Of a DNA stretch of 64,000 bases, positions 1 to 13,400 are shown piece by piece. How positions within the stretch are numbered: position 1 is the first letter of the stretch; every line of letters begins with the position of its first letter. The position numbers and the translations under genes are program-made. Below the pieces are notes generated by a model that was not told the DNA's origin, did no database searches, and was given only the letters and a program-made list of their open reading frames with translations. Source of the stretch: Aspidiotus rigidus (lineage: Eukaryota > Arthropoda > Insecta > Hemiptera > Diaspididae); contig JAVHKY010000049.1 of the NCBI GenBank assembly GCA_035079385.1, positions 1,054,001 through 1,118,000 of the forward strand, given 5' to 3'.

Positions 1-1125
1 ACACCGAATTCCTCACAGAGTAGGGAGACTCGAAATCTATTCTAGATTTAAACCATCGGTCTAGATACTTCGCCAAAGAATAAGTGGGGGAGGACACAAA
101 TGAAACGACCGGGCACATCGGGGTATCCTGTTTGTGGATCTTCGGTAGCCCGTATAATAGAGGAGGCACCGGGTTAGGCTCAAGGAGCAACTTTTTTAGA
201 GCAGGGGTTTTAATAATAAATTCACAATTATTAATGACACGTCTTACTTCTTTTACGTGTTTTGGAAAACTGAAATTAGCATTTTCTTTAGCCCCACATT
301 GGCTGAGAACGTCGTAAACCTTGGAGATGTACGAGGACCTATCCATTACAACAATGGCATTACTTTTGTCAGCCTTTGTAATGGTTAACCCCTCCTCCCT
401 GACCCTCCTCTTAATCTTCTTAATCACATCAGATACAAGGTCATTTATACGAGGGAGGGGGGTATTACGGACGAGAGCAGCACAAGTTTTTTGGGTATTA
501 ACCCCAGGCCCAATTTTTATTTCGAGGTCCGCAACTACATTAGCGAGAGTGTCGGCATTATTGAGGGGGGGTAGCCCGAATTTTAGACCTTTCTCCAGGA
601 GATTCATCTCGTCACTATCGAACTCGGCATTGCTGCAATTTATAACACGCGGTTGAAACCTTTGGGTGACGCTGACGTCAGAACTTACATCCTGGACCGC
701 GGAGGCTTTCAATTTTTGGAGGGAACAAATTTTCTTGTTTTTCTTTCGTTTCAACTTTGCCTCAAAAGACCGACATTTAACGTTAACAGATTTAATGAAC
801 AGATCCAACTCACCCGGATGCAGCATACCAGAAAGTTTGGAATGAACCATCAGGTTCAACCTTGTGGTGATATTCATCTTACCATGCCACCTCCGTAATT
901 CAGTGCGGATCCACTTTTCAGTTAAGAATTTTTCCAATTTTGCGGCGGTCTGGTTGCAGTCAGAGAAGAGCCTGAATTTAACAAACTTTGGTTTCAAATG
1001 CAATTTCAAGCATTTCCGAAGGAACCAAATATGGGAGGTGAACGACAGCCTTTGGTTTCGAAACTTTACAAATAGGAACCGTAAATACGCCTCATTAGCG
1101 TCATTAATAGATTTTATACAAGAAG
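1..1125 (-). mobile_element. Penelope-like retroelement A, N-terminal part of RT ORF
   Basis: The minus strand is open from about 1125 down to base 1 and runs off the window edge. The product has the layout of the N-terminal half of a Penelope-like reverse transcriptase. There is a basic leader, a stretch reading ITKADKSNAIVVMDRS near 320-390, and the motif LLYGLPKIHK followed by SSPTYSLAKYLD near 60-160. These match the conserved RT N-terminus of Penelope-like elements. No clear ATG begins the frame; it emerges from the inverted repeat at 1118-1366. The last readable residues (FESPYSVRNSV) match the first residues of the copy at 46.2 kb, so both belong to one family. Confidence 0.85.
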
Positions 1126-1366
1126 AATTTTAACCATACATCTGTATAGCAGATTGTGATTTCGAGGGAAGCAGGGGTTCTGATTCACTTCGAAGATGAA
1201 ATTTCATTCTTCGAGTTATATTACGAAACTTATTTATCTACTCGTAACAGCCCTCGTAAATAAGGAGAAAAAAATTGAAAACATACCTACAAAATTTGAT
1301 ATCAAGCTCATATCTTAATTCAATCTTGTCATTGCTTTTCCTATTAGATTACTCACTTATAGTTTA
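1118..1366. repeat. Inverted repeat, left copy (pairs with 3991-4251)
   Basis: About 248 bp reappear in reverse complement at 3991-4251, running from the ACAAGAAGAATTTTAACC end to the ATAGTTTA end. The repeat lies at the 5' edge of Penelope-like copy A, where such elements often carry LTR-like repeats in inverted order. Confidence 0.9.
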
Positions 1367-1975
1367 TAAAATCTATCCCAAAACTCCTTAATAACATCAT
1401 TATCCAAGGATATTTTGCCCAACCAATCAGACATGAGGTCGATTGTCGCAGCGATTGGGATTTTTTTGAACATGTTCCTACTGTCAAAGGAAATCAGGCG
1501 TGACGTTTAGCGAAGATGAGGACAGTGAAGCGAGGTTTGAAATTTGAAAAGAATTTAAACCGGTTGCCCAGATATTTGGAGATTTTGAAGTTCGGGCTCG
1601 AGTAGCAAGCAACGACCGGCCGGATAGGCATGTCGGGCTTATGTGTCTTCAATAGGCCGTATAATTGAGGAAGTGCGTAGCACATTTGGAACAGGGCCTC
1701 CCTGTCTTTGACTATCATTGGTAGGATATGAGTTGAGTTATTCATACACTTACGGAGCTTTTTGTTAAAAGTATCCAAGTTATAGGAAATTGGTCAGGCG
1801 CCAGCGGTGGTTAGGAAGTTTGTAACTTTGGAAGTGTAGCCTTCGGAGTTCATTAGAATCAGGTACTACAGTTTTTGATTTATGATTTTCTCGAATGTGC
1901 GGAGTGAACGCTGGTGGAGCATGTCATCAATAAGCGCTCTGGTGCAGGTGGTATTCAATCTGGTGTCGCAGCGAA
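1361..1975 (-). mobile_element. Penelope-like retroelement C, RT N-terminal half (inverted)
   Basis: On the minus strand this is a second, diverged Penelope-like family. Its RT fragment includes LYGLLKTHKPDMPIRPVV (near 1625-1680), SSPNFKISKYLG and, past a frameshift, SFDSRNMFKKIPIAATIDL near 1440-1490. Stops and frameshifts break it. It meets a plus-strand fragment of the C-terminal half head-on at about 1975, so the two halves of one element type point away from each other. It is a dead fragment. Confidence 0.75.
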
Positions 1976-2530
1976 CACCTTTCCTACCACCACCCCAGGC
2001 ACACATTAGCAGCGATTCAGAACTACTGCTATCGACTAATTTCTGTGCTGAAGAAAAGTGAAGAGAAGAGGAGAGAAATGGAGAAAGAACAGATCGCAGC
2101 AGCCAACAGCTACTCTAAAGACTTGGTTGAATGAGCACTTGGAAAAATGAAAGCAAGGAAGAGGAACCTATGACAGCACATTGAAGTACACAAATAACAA
2201 GGTAGTAGAGGCATTCAACGATTATGATGTGAATTATGGGCATCCGTAACCACCTACCTATGGTGAAGAGACTTACGGTGACTAGACGGGAGAAAAAGAG
2301 AAGGGGAACTTGAGAGGAGTGTACAAGCTTAGTTGCGTACAGTACGAAGGTATCTACGCTGGCGAAGCTGGTAGGAAGTTCAACATCAGGAAAAAGGAGT
2401 ACAAAACATCAAGAGAAAAAGCGGATGGAGGTAGTTACTGGCGAACAGCACAATGGTGAAAGAATATTTGAGGTCATACATGTAAAAAACCGCATCTGGG
2501 AACAAATGAAGATTGCAAAGGCGAGGAGGA
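1975..2530 (+). mobile_element. Penelope-like retroelement C, RT C-terminus and GIY-YIG remnant
   Basis: On the plus strand, about 1985-2060 reads HHPRHTLAAIQNYCYR, the thumb-side motif of Penelope-like RTs. About 2310-2450 reads a GIY-YIG endonuclease core: GVYKLSC, then GIYAGEAGRKFNIR. Frameshifts separate the two. The same HPRHKLTAIQNYCYRA motif recurs at 6196-6411, so this family has at least two copies in the window. Confidence 0.7.
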
Positions 2531-3990
2531 GATGACCCCTCCCTCTCCCTCCATTAACACATTTGTACTAATCCATTGTACAAGGCAACAATTCCAAACT
2601 AATCTTGTAGAAGGAGACATCATGTAGATGGGAAAGATTTCATGGTATCATTTTTGAGATCGACCTATCGATTATGTCCCGTTGTTAATTTGTTTTCACC
2701 GATTTTCTCTGAATATGACAACGTTCTTATTAGAGATATTCAAATGCTGGACAAAATGCATCATTACTGTAATTATTATCGCTCACGAGTCATATCGTCT
2801 CGCTTGAAAAGACAGAGTACCCACACGTGAACTTTTAATTTACATCTATGATGAATATCTGATTAGGTCGAACGTGAAAGGGGTTGGTCGTTTGGTGTAC
2901 TTATATCAGATTGTAGGTAATAATGATGACTTGTTCAGTGTATTATGGGGTGGAGAGAAAATCAATCGCTTTCGTTGGACGATATATTATGAAATTCGGA
3001 GTTCTTTCTGTGTATAAATCTTTATTTTGCAGTCGACAATGAAAACCTTATTTTTTATGTTCTAAGCGGACCCTACGATTTTGGGAGTTGCCATAGCAGC
3101 CACTGGTGATACCAACGCGTTTTGCAGCTGACTAATTAGAATGTACTTAGCATAATCACGACTTGACGTTTCCAGTGCAGTCAGTGGGCAGCTTAATGTG
3201 CTCGCTCATTCTTTTTATAAAATCATTGATAACGTAACGCGGGAATTTAATTCAGGTAAGTACCAGTGAAAAATTAAATAATTAAAGTTCACCCTATACT
3301 GAGCAAGTTACGATCTATTTTGTAATTTTTAATTTTCGATTTTTTTTTTTTTGTAATATTATTCGAGAAACTTATTTTTAATCGAAACGTTTGTCAACAA
3401 AAATTGAACTTCTTGATAGTTAAATATTAGCGTAAATCTTATGAATTTAGGCAGCTTTCATTTATTAAATATTCAAAGTTCACCAAACAAATTGCTTCAA
3501 ACTCTTGGTAGGTATGTATTTCTCTTCTTCTATATTCCCTTGGAAAAGAGCTGGATACAGGTTGGTCAAGAGCAAAACCGTGCAAGAGAAGGGGGAATCT
3601 GCTACCAGCGTGCCTACGCTAAAATATTGTCTTCTTTTTCAATTATTTCTTCTCATTTGCTTCCTTTTGACACTTAAGGTAGTTTCCAAGCTGTTTGTAT
3701 TTGATTTTCTATATCTTTTACGTTCAGTCGGTCACGGGTGATGTACACTGATACTTGGTAGGAGCTGAAATAGATAGGTAATACAGTTACTTGAAGATTA
3801 GTTGTTTACAAATAATGTAGAAAAAAATATAAACAAGCAAACGGAAAGACAAAAGTGAGTTTTGCCCACTCAATGTAATGATGAATAGAGATTAGAGGTT
3901 ATGTCTGTATCGGAGGTCATTATGGAAAATCGAAAATGCACCACTAATCATATAGGTAGGCTGACAAAGATCAATCGAGAAATAGTACAA
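2531..3990. other. Non-coding stretch upstream of the UGT gene
   Basis: No gene is recognised. There is a T run near 3340-3352. A strong donor-like site (TTCAGGTAAGTACC) lies near 3250. It could end a 5' UTR exon of the UGT gene, which has an acceptor-like site at 4395-4399 just before its start codon. Confidence 0.4.
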
Positions 3991-4251
3991 TAAACTATAA
4001 GTGAGTAATCTAATAGGAAAAGCAATGACAAGATTGAATTAAGATATGAGCTTGATATCAAATTTTGTAGGTATGTTTTCAATTTTTTTCTCCTTATTTA
4101 CGAGGGCTGTTACGAGTAGATAAATAAGTTTCGTCACGCTGTACGTAATATAACTCGAAGAATGAAATTTCATCTTCGAAGTGAATCAGAACCCCTGCTT
4201 CCCTCGAAATCACAATCTGCTATACAGATGTATGGTTAAAATTCTTCTTGT
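3991..4251. repeat. Inverted repeat, right copy (pairs with 1118-1366)
   Basis: This is the reverse complement of 1118-1366, with about 13 extra bases (CACGCTGTACGTA) inside. Together the copies bracket a 3.1 kb block holding the split Penelope-like element C. Confidence 0.9.
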
Positions 4252-4414
4252 CCTCTCTCGTATATACATAAATAACACGAAAGTCAAAATATCGGGTGAC
4301 AGATACGAATGATTGTCATGAACACAATCGTTTTCTGCCTAGATTATAAGAGAAATGGAAATTGCGAGCACTAATGCGCATTTCGTCTTTCTGTTTCAGA
4401 TTGTACAACCCAAC

Positions 4415-7400
4415 ATGAGAATAGTCGCACTTCTCCTCGTATTGGGCATCCTTCTTACCCATGGGATCACCTTCACGCACTCAGCAAACATACTCGCTTT
4501 ATTTCCGTTCCCGCTTAAAAGTCATTTCACGAGTTTTGACTTTGTGCTCGTCGAGCTGGCAAAACGCGGACACAAGCTGACCGTCGTCACGCCATTTCCA
4601 AAACCCGACCCACCCTCCAATTACGAGCAAATTGACGTGGAAAAATGTTTCAAAATACCGCAAGAACGTTTCGAGTTGGATTATCTGATCAAAGAACATC
4701 GTAACACATTCCAAATCCTCGATAAAATGGTTTTCCTGGTCAGTCAATTTGAGAAAATTTTACAGTGCCCTCCGATGCGGGAACTACAAACTGCGAAAAA
4801 AGATTACGATATCATTCTGACCGAGTTGTTCGTATCCGACGCTTTGTTGGCTTACGCGCACAAATTCAAGAAACCATTCGTTCTACTTAGTACTGTTCCG
4901 CTCACACCCTGGAGCTCCAACCATGTCGGCAATCCTTACAATCCTGCTTACGTACCTTTCAGACTGAGTCATCATCAGATGGGACCGCGGCTATCCTTCT
5001 ACGATAGGCTTTATAATACACTCGTGTACCTAGCAGCGCAGTATCATTACAATTTTGAATGGGTCCCACGGACTGATCGAATAGTCCGCAAATATTTTGG
5101 CGATGGCGTACCGTCGATCGCCGACATTGCAAAAAACACCAGTATGATACTGACTTTCAACCATTTCAGCTTCACTTATCCTCTACCTTTAGTCCCCGCG
5201 GTTGTCGAAGTTGGCGGATTACACATAACTGATCCGAAACCTTTACCTATGGTTTGTTAACGTGTCAATCGTGTATTTACCTCAAATGGACACACTAATG
5301 AGATTTTTCTTATTTTCAGGATATAGAGAGGTTCTTAAACGACGCCAGGGATGGAGTCATCTATGTCAGTATGGGATCTTTAATGCAATCACGGACTATG
5401 TCCGTTCATGTGCAGAAAATGTTCGTTGAAGCGTTCAGAAAGTTGCCTCAAAGAGTTTTGTGGAAATGGGAAGCGGATGAGTTGCCCAATAAACCTAATA
5501 ACGTTATGATAAAAAAGTGGATGCCTCAAAGAGATATTTTAGGTAAGTATGAGTGTGTTGTTGAAACTACTCGTTCACATAGCGAAATTTGAAATCCGGA
5601 ATGCAACAAGCATATCAAATAATACTCTAGGTGCAGGCCTGCCTCGACGGCCGGAAAAAGAATTTAAAGCGTGGACTGGCCAGGTGAAAGTATTTTTGAA
5701 AATCACTTGCATTCTTTCAGTAAAATTTTCGAGAATCCAAACAACAATTTTTTCGAAAAGATATCTGGTCAGCCTGAAGTGAGGGCCAGGTAAAAATCTA
5801 CCTATAAGCAATCTCGGGACCGAAGGGGTCTCTGGAGGAGACATATCAAGCTCTGCCTATGCATTCTTTGTTGAAAAATACGAAGGCAGAGCGGGAAAGG
5901 AGTTTGAGAAGATTAATTCCCCTCCTTTGATTCGGTTTTTCATGAGAATGGATTCTTGATGTGAAATTAAGGCGAAAAACTCGTAGCTTACTTCGTTTGC
6001 AGCTTGCGGGGCCTCTGAGCTCGTAGACTCCCTCGAGCTCCCCTTGCCCTTTTCTACCGTCCGGTCACCTGTGATTCTCGTCACCTCGAGTGGATTGTCC
6101 TAAATGCCCTGATTCACATCATATCCACTAGCTAAACGCCTTTATCACAATTTTTGTGTACTTTTTCATGTACGGTATTGATCCGGAGTACTTTCTCACT
6201 GTGCAGTGGTGGTTCCCTTCTGGGCAGCCTTTAGAGTAGCCGTTGGCTGCTGTGATCTGCTTGCTCGGTAGCAGTAGTTCTGAATCGCCGTTAATTTGTG
6301 CCTGGGATGACGGTAGAACTCCCTTGGGATAATGTTGTCGGTGTGCGTTGGCTTCCTGTACATTTTGTCTTCTAATCTGTTATTCTTCGGTGACAAATTA
6401 AACTTGAACATTTGTCTAGATAAGGTATTAGGAGAGGCGAAAAGGATTTAGAAAGCTTCGTTGAAGACCGAAGGCTCCGGCCTACTTCAGAGACGTGGAA
6501 AAATTTCTGAGGGTTAATCATGAGTACCCAAGGAGTGAGAAAAATGAGACGAAAAAATAATCTAGGCAGGTGATAGATAAGTCTTGGTAAGGCGATTGTG
6601 ATTCAGAAAGAGGAAGACATACTACCGAACACGGACACATAACTTTCTTGTTGAGGAGCATATCAAAGTCACCTAACAACTGGCTTATCATAAGCTTCAA
6701 AGTCTGTTTTGTCGATTGATTGTGAAAAAGATCTCGAATTTTCAACACGGTAATTTTTTTCTTCTGGAAAAGCTTCAGAATTACATCACCAGCTGGATTT
6801 AAACAGTGTAAAACATTAGAGACGGACGAAATCCTGATACAACTATTTTGTCGAGGAGTCTTGAAAACCCGTGCATCTTGTAAACTTAATTCTTCGTTAG
6901 TATACAATCATGTCGCAGTCACATAGGGTAATTTGTCATTACGCGAAAAGACTAGGCATTACGTGTAGCGTGCGTAGTAGTCAAATAGTGAAATGAAATA
7001 TTTTCTACAGTAGATGACCAAATTTTCCAGTCATTACGGGAAGTGTCGACACCTATTAGGCAGATACTGTAATTCGCTATTAGACTGCAGCCGAAATTAG
7101 TCATTTCAGGTAATGACCAGACCTCTCGGCCAAGTGAAGTGAACGATGAGTGTGGGGATGATTATGAGTCAGTTATGAGTGGAACTTGTGAAGAGATAGT
7201 TGGGAGTGTTCCATTATGGTAGATAAAATCTTCCGCCAGCAACGAGTAGAGACAGTGAAGGAGGCGTCACCTGCCCACTTTGCCGTCAAGAGAAATTTGT
7301 CGCCAATGAGAGAAAAGATGTCCGCAAGCGTATTAAGGTAACAGCCACTAAAATGATTGAAACAATTAGCAAGAAAACTCCCGATTTTATGGAAGGATAT

Positions 7401-10400
7401 AATCTTCTCCTCGCAGTTCCAAAAGTTGACCGAGGTCCGGCAGATCCACCCAAATCTTCTGTGTCAAATAATCGATGAACGGAATGGGGTTTTCCAAGTA
7501 GCCTGTGAGCAGGGTATCATCAAAGACTTTGCATTGAATGTTTTGAACATTTATTTATAGTATTTGTACAAGCTTGAGTCACTACCTGAAATAACTGATC
7601 TCAGATGCAGTCTACAAGCGAAGAAACTTGAATTACAGTACTTGTAAAAGCCTACAGTCATTACATGAAATGACTAATCTCAGCTGCAGTCTAATAGCAA
7701 ATTACAGTATCTGCCTAATAGGTGTCGACACTTCCCGTTGTGACTGGAAAATTTGGTCACTTACCGTAGAAAATATTTCATTTCTGTATTTGCCTACGTT
7801 ACTTGTAATGCCAAGTCTTTTCGCGTAATGACAAATTACCCTAAGTGACTGCGACATACATATACGTGAATATTATTGCAAATGTGTACGAGGGGTCTGT
7901 CGGGCTCGCACATTTATTCATACTACGGTCTCAGTTTTGATAAACACTGATCATAAGTTCAGAACATCACCGTGTGAATCCCATTGACACCGGTGATACC
8001 ATAACATCGACCGACCGGTCAGCTGCGTGCAACCTGGAAGAAATTCTTTTTCTATTTTTTTGTTTTAGCGGGGAATCCGGTATCTGATTTGTTTGCGGAG
8101 GGCATATCCTCAAAAAGAGTCCACGTTTTCATTCTCTCCGGTCTCCTTAAACCTTATTCCTCGTAAAGGTGCATTTGGGACGGACGGCCATCCGCTAGAG
8201 GCTTTACAATCGGCAAAATTGAAACCGGAAGCAGGGCAATTTTTCCATTTGAATATTCAGTGAATAATAATATTTCAAAATAACGCGGGACCAATGCAAT
8301 GTAGAAGAAAAATTAAGAGAATATAAAATTTGTAGAGCGCAAAATTTTCTAAAAATGATCATCTTTAATGAAAATTGGTTCAGATCGATTTATAAGGGAA
8401 CCTTCCGCCCGTCACCCGCACCGTCTATCAATTTTTCCGTGCTCGTCTGATTGTAGTTTGCTATACTAACGCTGCCATACAAAGTTCGATTAACATATAT
8501 CTCGATCAATGATCAGGAAGAAATCGTATTTGCTTATCGTGCAAAAGATACAGTTTGCCTGATCGTTGATTTGGGTATACGTCAATTAAACAACAAAAAA
8601 TAATTGTGAAAACGTGACTTGTTACTTACAAATCGAATAAATTTCGATACTCCGTCACAACAGATACTTACGCTCCACCACAAATGAACAATATTGAAGA
8701 AAGCGATGGTATCCTCCCAATTGGAGTGTTCGATACTAGCGCGCCACCGCCGTGGACATCCCGAATACGTAATTCAGAAAGCGCAACGTAAAGTTGTAAA
8801 TACAGACCCCTAGAAACACAAGATCGCTAACGCCATCTACGCTGTGTTAAATTTTCGTACCCTGAAATCGTTTCTATAGTTTATCCCACCAGATGTCGCA
8901 AAGTTGCACTCATAATGTATTCTTATGGGAGAAAAAAATTTCACGGATTCGCTCGAAGTTTGGCGCATATGAAAGGAAATTTTATGCAGAATAAATTCAC
9001 ATCTCTTCATTTTTTTGAAAAATTGAATATTTGTGGAGGAAAATGAGTTTTAGTGTCAACTCTCCATAAGAGCCTGATGTGTTGAAGTGCTGAAGGTTGA
9101 CTGCAGCGATTTTTGTACGTGTGGCAGAACCAACGAACTATTGAAGTTAGCGATCTTGTGTTTTTAGCAGGGATGCGCAGCTAAAGCCGTTATTGGCTTA
9201 AGTTTAAGCTTAAGTTCTTGTTTTGACCATTTCTAAGAAAGCTAAAAGACAGTCAATGAATTTTGAGACATCAGCTTTTCAGCCAATAGCCAGTCATTAG
9301 AAATTATTGATTCGTTGCAGGTAAAATTAAGCTATTATAATCAAGTTTAAGTTAAAGCCGAAAGCCAGCTGTATTATTTATGTTTTTTCCAAGCTGAAAG
9401 CCAAAGCTGAAGCTATATTTTTCAAGGTTGTAAGTTTAAGTCAAAAGCCGGAGTGTTTCATCAAGAAAGCCGAAAGCTAGAGCCAAAAGCAGAAAGTCAG
9501 CTGTATTTTTTAGGTATTTCCAGAGCCAAAAGCCAAAGCCAAAGTTGTATTTTTCAAGGTTTTAAGTTTAAGCTGAAAGTCTAAGCTGTATGATACGGCT
9601 GCAATGCTCTGACCGGTTAAACGGTTTATTAAAGATCATTGTAACCGGTTAATCGGTTAAGAACCTCCAAATAAACCGATTAACTAGTTAACTGGCAACT
9701 ATGCGGATTGCTGTTAGTTCTCAAAAAATTCCGCTAGGAGCGCCAAGGTCTTCCACTTTTTTGCTCTCAAAATTGCAAAAATAGAAGAAATAGAGAAGCA
9801 AGATCGCTTATGTGTTATTGATTGAGAAATATCTTTATTGATAATTCCTATTTCCTCCGCCTGGTGCTTCAAATTTGTCAAATTATCAATTTAAAATTCA
9901 AAATTGTTGAAAAATTTTTAATTTTGGCGGTTAATCGGTTTATGCGCTCTTATTAACCGGTTTTTCAGGTCAACTGTTAATTACAAATAAACCGGTTTTT
10001 CGGTTAATTTTACCCAAGAATAAACCGATTAATCGGTTAATAACCGATAACCACCCATCACTAATTCTCCGACGACGTTATTCGCAAATAAAATAGGAGG
10101 CGCTAGTAGTACTGACGGGTCTTTAGGACACTCTCCAATCCAAGTGAAATATTGGTCATTTTCAACAAAATTACAATCCTATAATTTGACCTAAAATATT
10201 GCCCAAAATTTATTCTCTAGAATACAATAAATAAGGTAAATTTGTACCTATGATTTTTCAACGCTCATGGCCGTTCAGGCAAAATTTATTACCAGTATTT
10301 AGCTTATTTTAGACTTTATTTGACTGAAATCACACTCACCAAGGATTTCATTTTTACCAAGGTAGATACATGGTGTATCACTTTTTTACCAACGCCGGGA

Positions 10401-13400
10401 TAGAGGATTTCATTTTCAGAGGGCAGGCCTAGGACACTTCCCAAGACAGACTCAATAATTGCGAAATTCATACCACAGACTGGTCTTCAGGACACTTTCC
10501 AAACCAGGTTAAATATTGGTAAAACTCATATCATTTTCAACAAAATTACAATCCTATAATTTGACCTAAAATATTGCCCAAAATGTATTCTCTAGAATAC
10601 AATAAATAAAGTAAATTCTTTACCTATGATTTTTCAGCGCTCACGAACGTTCAGGCAAAATTTATTAACGTTATTTAGTCTTATTAGCCTTTATATGACA
10701 GAAATCACTCTCACTAAGGATATATCATTTTCACCAAGGTGGGGATACAGTATTTCATTTTTGACAAGGTAGGTACTCAGGAACATCAATGACCACACTT
10801 TTTTATTTCCACGTATACCAAGTACGTTTAGAACACTTTCTGGACACTGTCAAATTTGTCCAAATTGATATCATTGTCATCAATATTTTATTCCTAAAAT
10901 TTGACCCAAAATTTATTCGCTAAATTATGATAAATGAGGTAAATTTTTTACCTTATTTTAAAAGGAGTTAAATTTTCAACCTCTTACTACCTATGATTTT
11001 TTCAACGCTCACGAACGTTCAGGCATAATTTATTACCAATATTTAGCTTATTTTAGACTTTATTTGATAGACATTACTGTCACTAGGGTTGTATCATTTT
11101 TACCAAGGTAGATACATGGTGTATCGCTTTTTTACCAAGACCAGGAAAGACACTTTCCACGTCAGTTTAAATATTGGTAAAATTCATATCATTTTCAACA
11201 AAATTACACACCTATAATTTGACCTTAAATATTTATTCTCTAGAATACGATAAATAAGGTGAATTCTTTACCTATGTTTTTTCAACGCTCACAAACGTTC
11301 AGGAAAAATTTATGCCTTATTTTGATAGACACAAGTGAATACTGTAGGTCTACTGTACACACAATATCGCGTAGGACCTTTTACAGTATTCGTTCGCACT
11401 AACGCGTATCTTGTCTACTGTACTTGCACGCTACTGTATTGCACACACGCGAAAATTTTAAAAGGTGCAAGTACACTGGGCAGGTCTAGGACACTCGTTC
11501 AAATCTAGCGTAAGAGAATAAATTCAGAACAACTTCAACCTTTCTCTCTGTGTTTCTCATGTAGGAGTTGAGACCTACCAACCCAATGAACATTTGATAC
11601 CCTTTGAGTTGCCCGAGTTACACCGAACAAAACGGGTTCCCCGGGTAACTGGCTCGAAATTGTTCATCGGGAATGCTCACATTAAAAGGTTGAGTTTTAC
11701 CTTTTTACATTGATAGAAAATGAAACAAATAACAGAGTAGAGTAGGTTATCCTGTTTCCCTATAACAAGTATAGGTATTTACTCACAAGGATTCTAACAT
11801 ACTCAACAGTCGGTCGCGGACATGAATGTCCGCGTGTCACCATCCCGTATATTGAAATAGTGAGGTAGACAGTCGCGGACATGGATGTCCGTGTCTCAAC
11901 ACCCGTATAATATAATAATTCTTGAAATTTATAGTAGGTATAGATACTCACGGACACGAATGTCCGCGTATCAACACCCTGTATATTCTTATACACGTAT
12001 ACCTGGTACAACTGCGACTAATGGATGATTAACATTTTCTTTCCATTCTTCAACTAAATCTGGATAATTTTGAAATAAATCATCAATTTCTTTCTCTCGT
12101 TTGAGAAGATCAGCGAGAGTTAGGCTCAAGAAACCAATTTTTGCGTATTCTAACCAAAGTCGACCTAACCATCTCAATCTTCTCGCATGACGATCAGAAA
12201 TATTAAATTCGTTTTTAATAAATACAGCAAAAGAGGTTGTAATTTTATTTCTTTCCCTTCTTCCACAAAATAAAATATAGAATTGGTCAAGATAAGCCCC
12301 ATATTGACAATATTTGAATAATAATTTCTGTGTAAAACTTCTAATATGTTTACTATCACTTATTAAAAATGAAAAAATTTCGTCATAATTATTACTATTG
12401 ATAGGCGGAGCCCTCAGACTCACGAAAGATGAACGATCTTCAATGAGATGTTTTTTCAACCAAATATGTAAATCCATACCAGTAGGCTTACTAACTTTCT
12501 TCTTTGTTGGTACTGGTTTAGGAAAAGCATCCGCGAGAAATATTTTCTGCCATTTTTTCCAACCTTGAGAATTGCCATACAGGACACTCGAACGAACCAT
12601 AGTATAATCGCGTTCACTGTGTTCAGCTTGCCGAATAAGTATGATCATATCCTCTAATTCTTTTCGAAATTTAGAAAGATTATTCATTACACTATAAAAT
12701 ACTTTTTCACGAAAAAAATTCACTGAGACAATGGAAAATACAAGAGAAATTATCGCTGTAGGGCTATGCTGTACTACGTGGAAAAAAATTACCAGTCATT
12801 AGGTTATTACCACTCGTCGTCGTGGTCAAAACAGCTGATCGCATGGCTGATGCAATTTATTCAGTGTGGTCAATTTCAACCCAACGAGTGAAAATTTTTT
12901 TATTCATTGAATTTTTTGAAAACTAGTCGGATGGTGCATCAATTTAATTATGTACTGGCAAATAAATTTGCAATAAACACCGAAGACCGTCGTAACAGTA
13001 GTTAAACAACATTGATTCTGGCCCACATTCTTATTTTCAGCATTTTATTCCCGCTCTGGAAAATTTATTCTATCTAAATGGAGGTCTACAAAGATTCTTT
13101 AGTTGATGAAGATGAATTTGATTTTGAGAATATTATACCATACTTTAAAGACCCTATTGCTAGAATAAGATCAAATTATGAAACTTTAATGGATCCACTT
13201 TCTGATAAAATTCAACATTTACCTGAAGATAAAAGAATAAAATATACTAAATTTATGGTAAATATTATTACTCATTTGAGTGCTTTATCAAGAATTATTG
13301 AAAGAGAAATAAAAGATCTAAATATTCCTAATAATGATCTTAAATCTGATGTTGAAATCAATTATGTACATAATTAATCACTTTCTATTCTCTTATTGTC

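Noticed and set aside
4355..4414. Upstream in-frame ATG of the UGT
   Set aside because: It would put 20 residues before the signal peptide, and the acceptor-like TTTCAG lies between the two ATGs.
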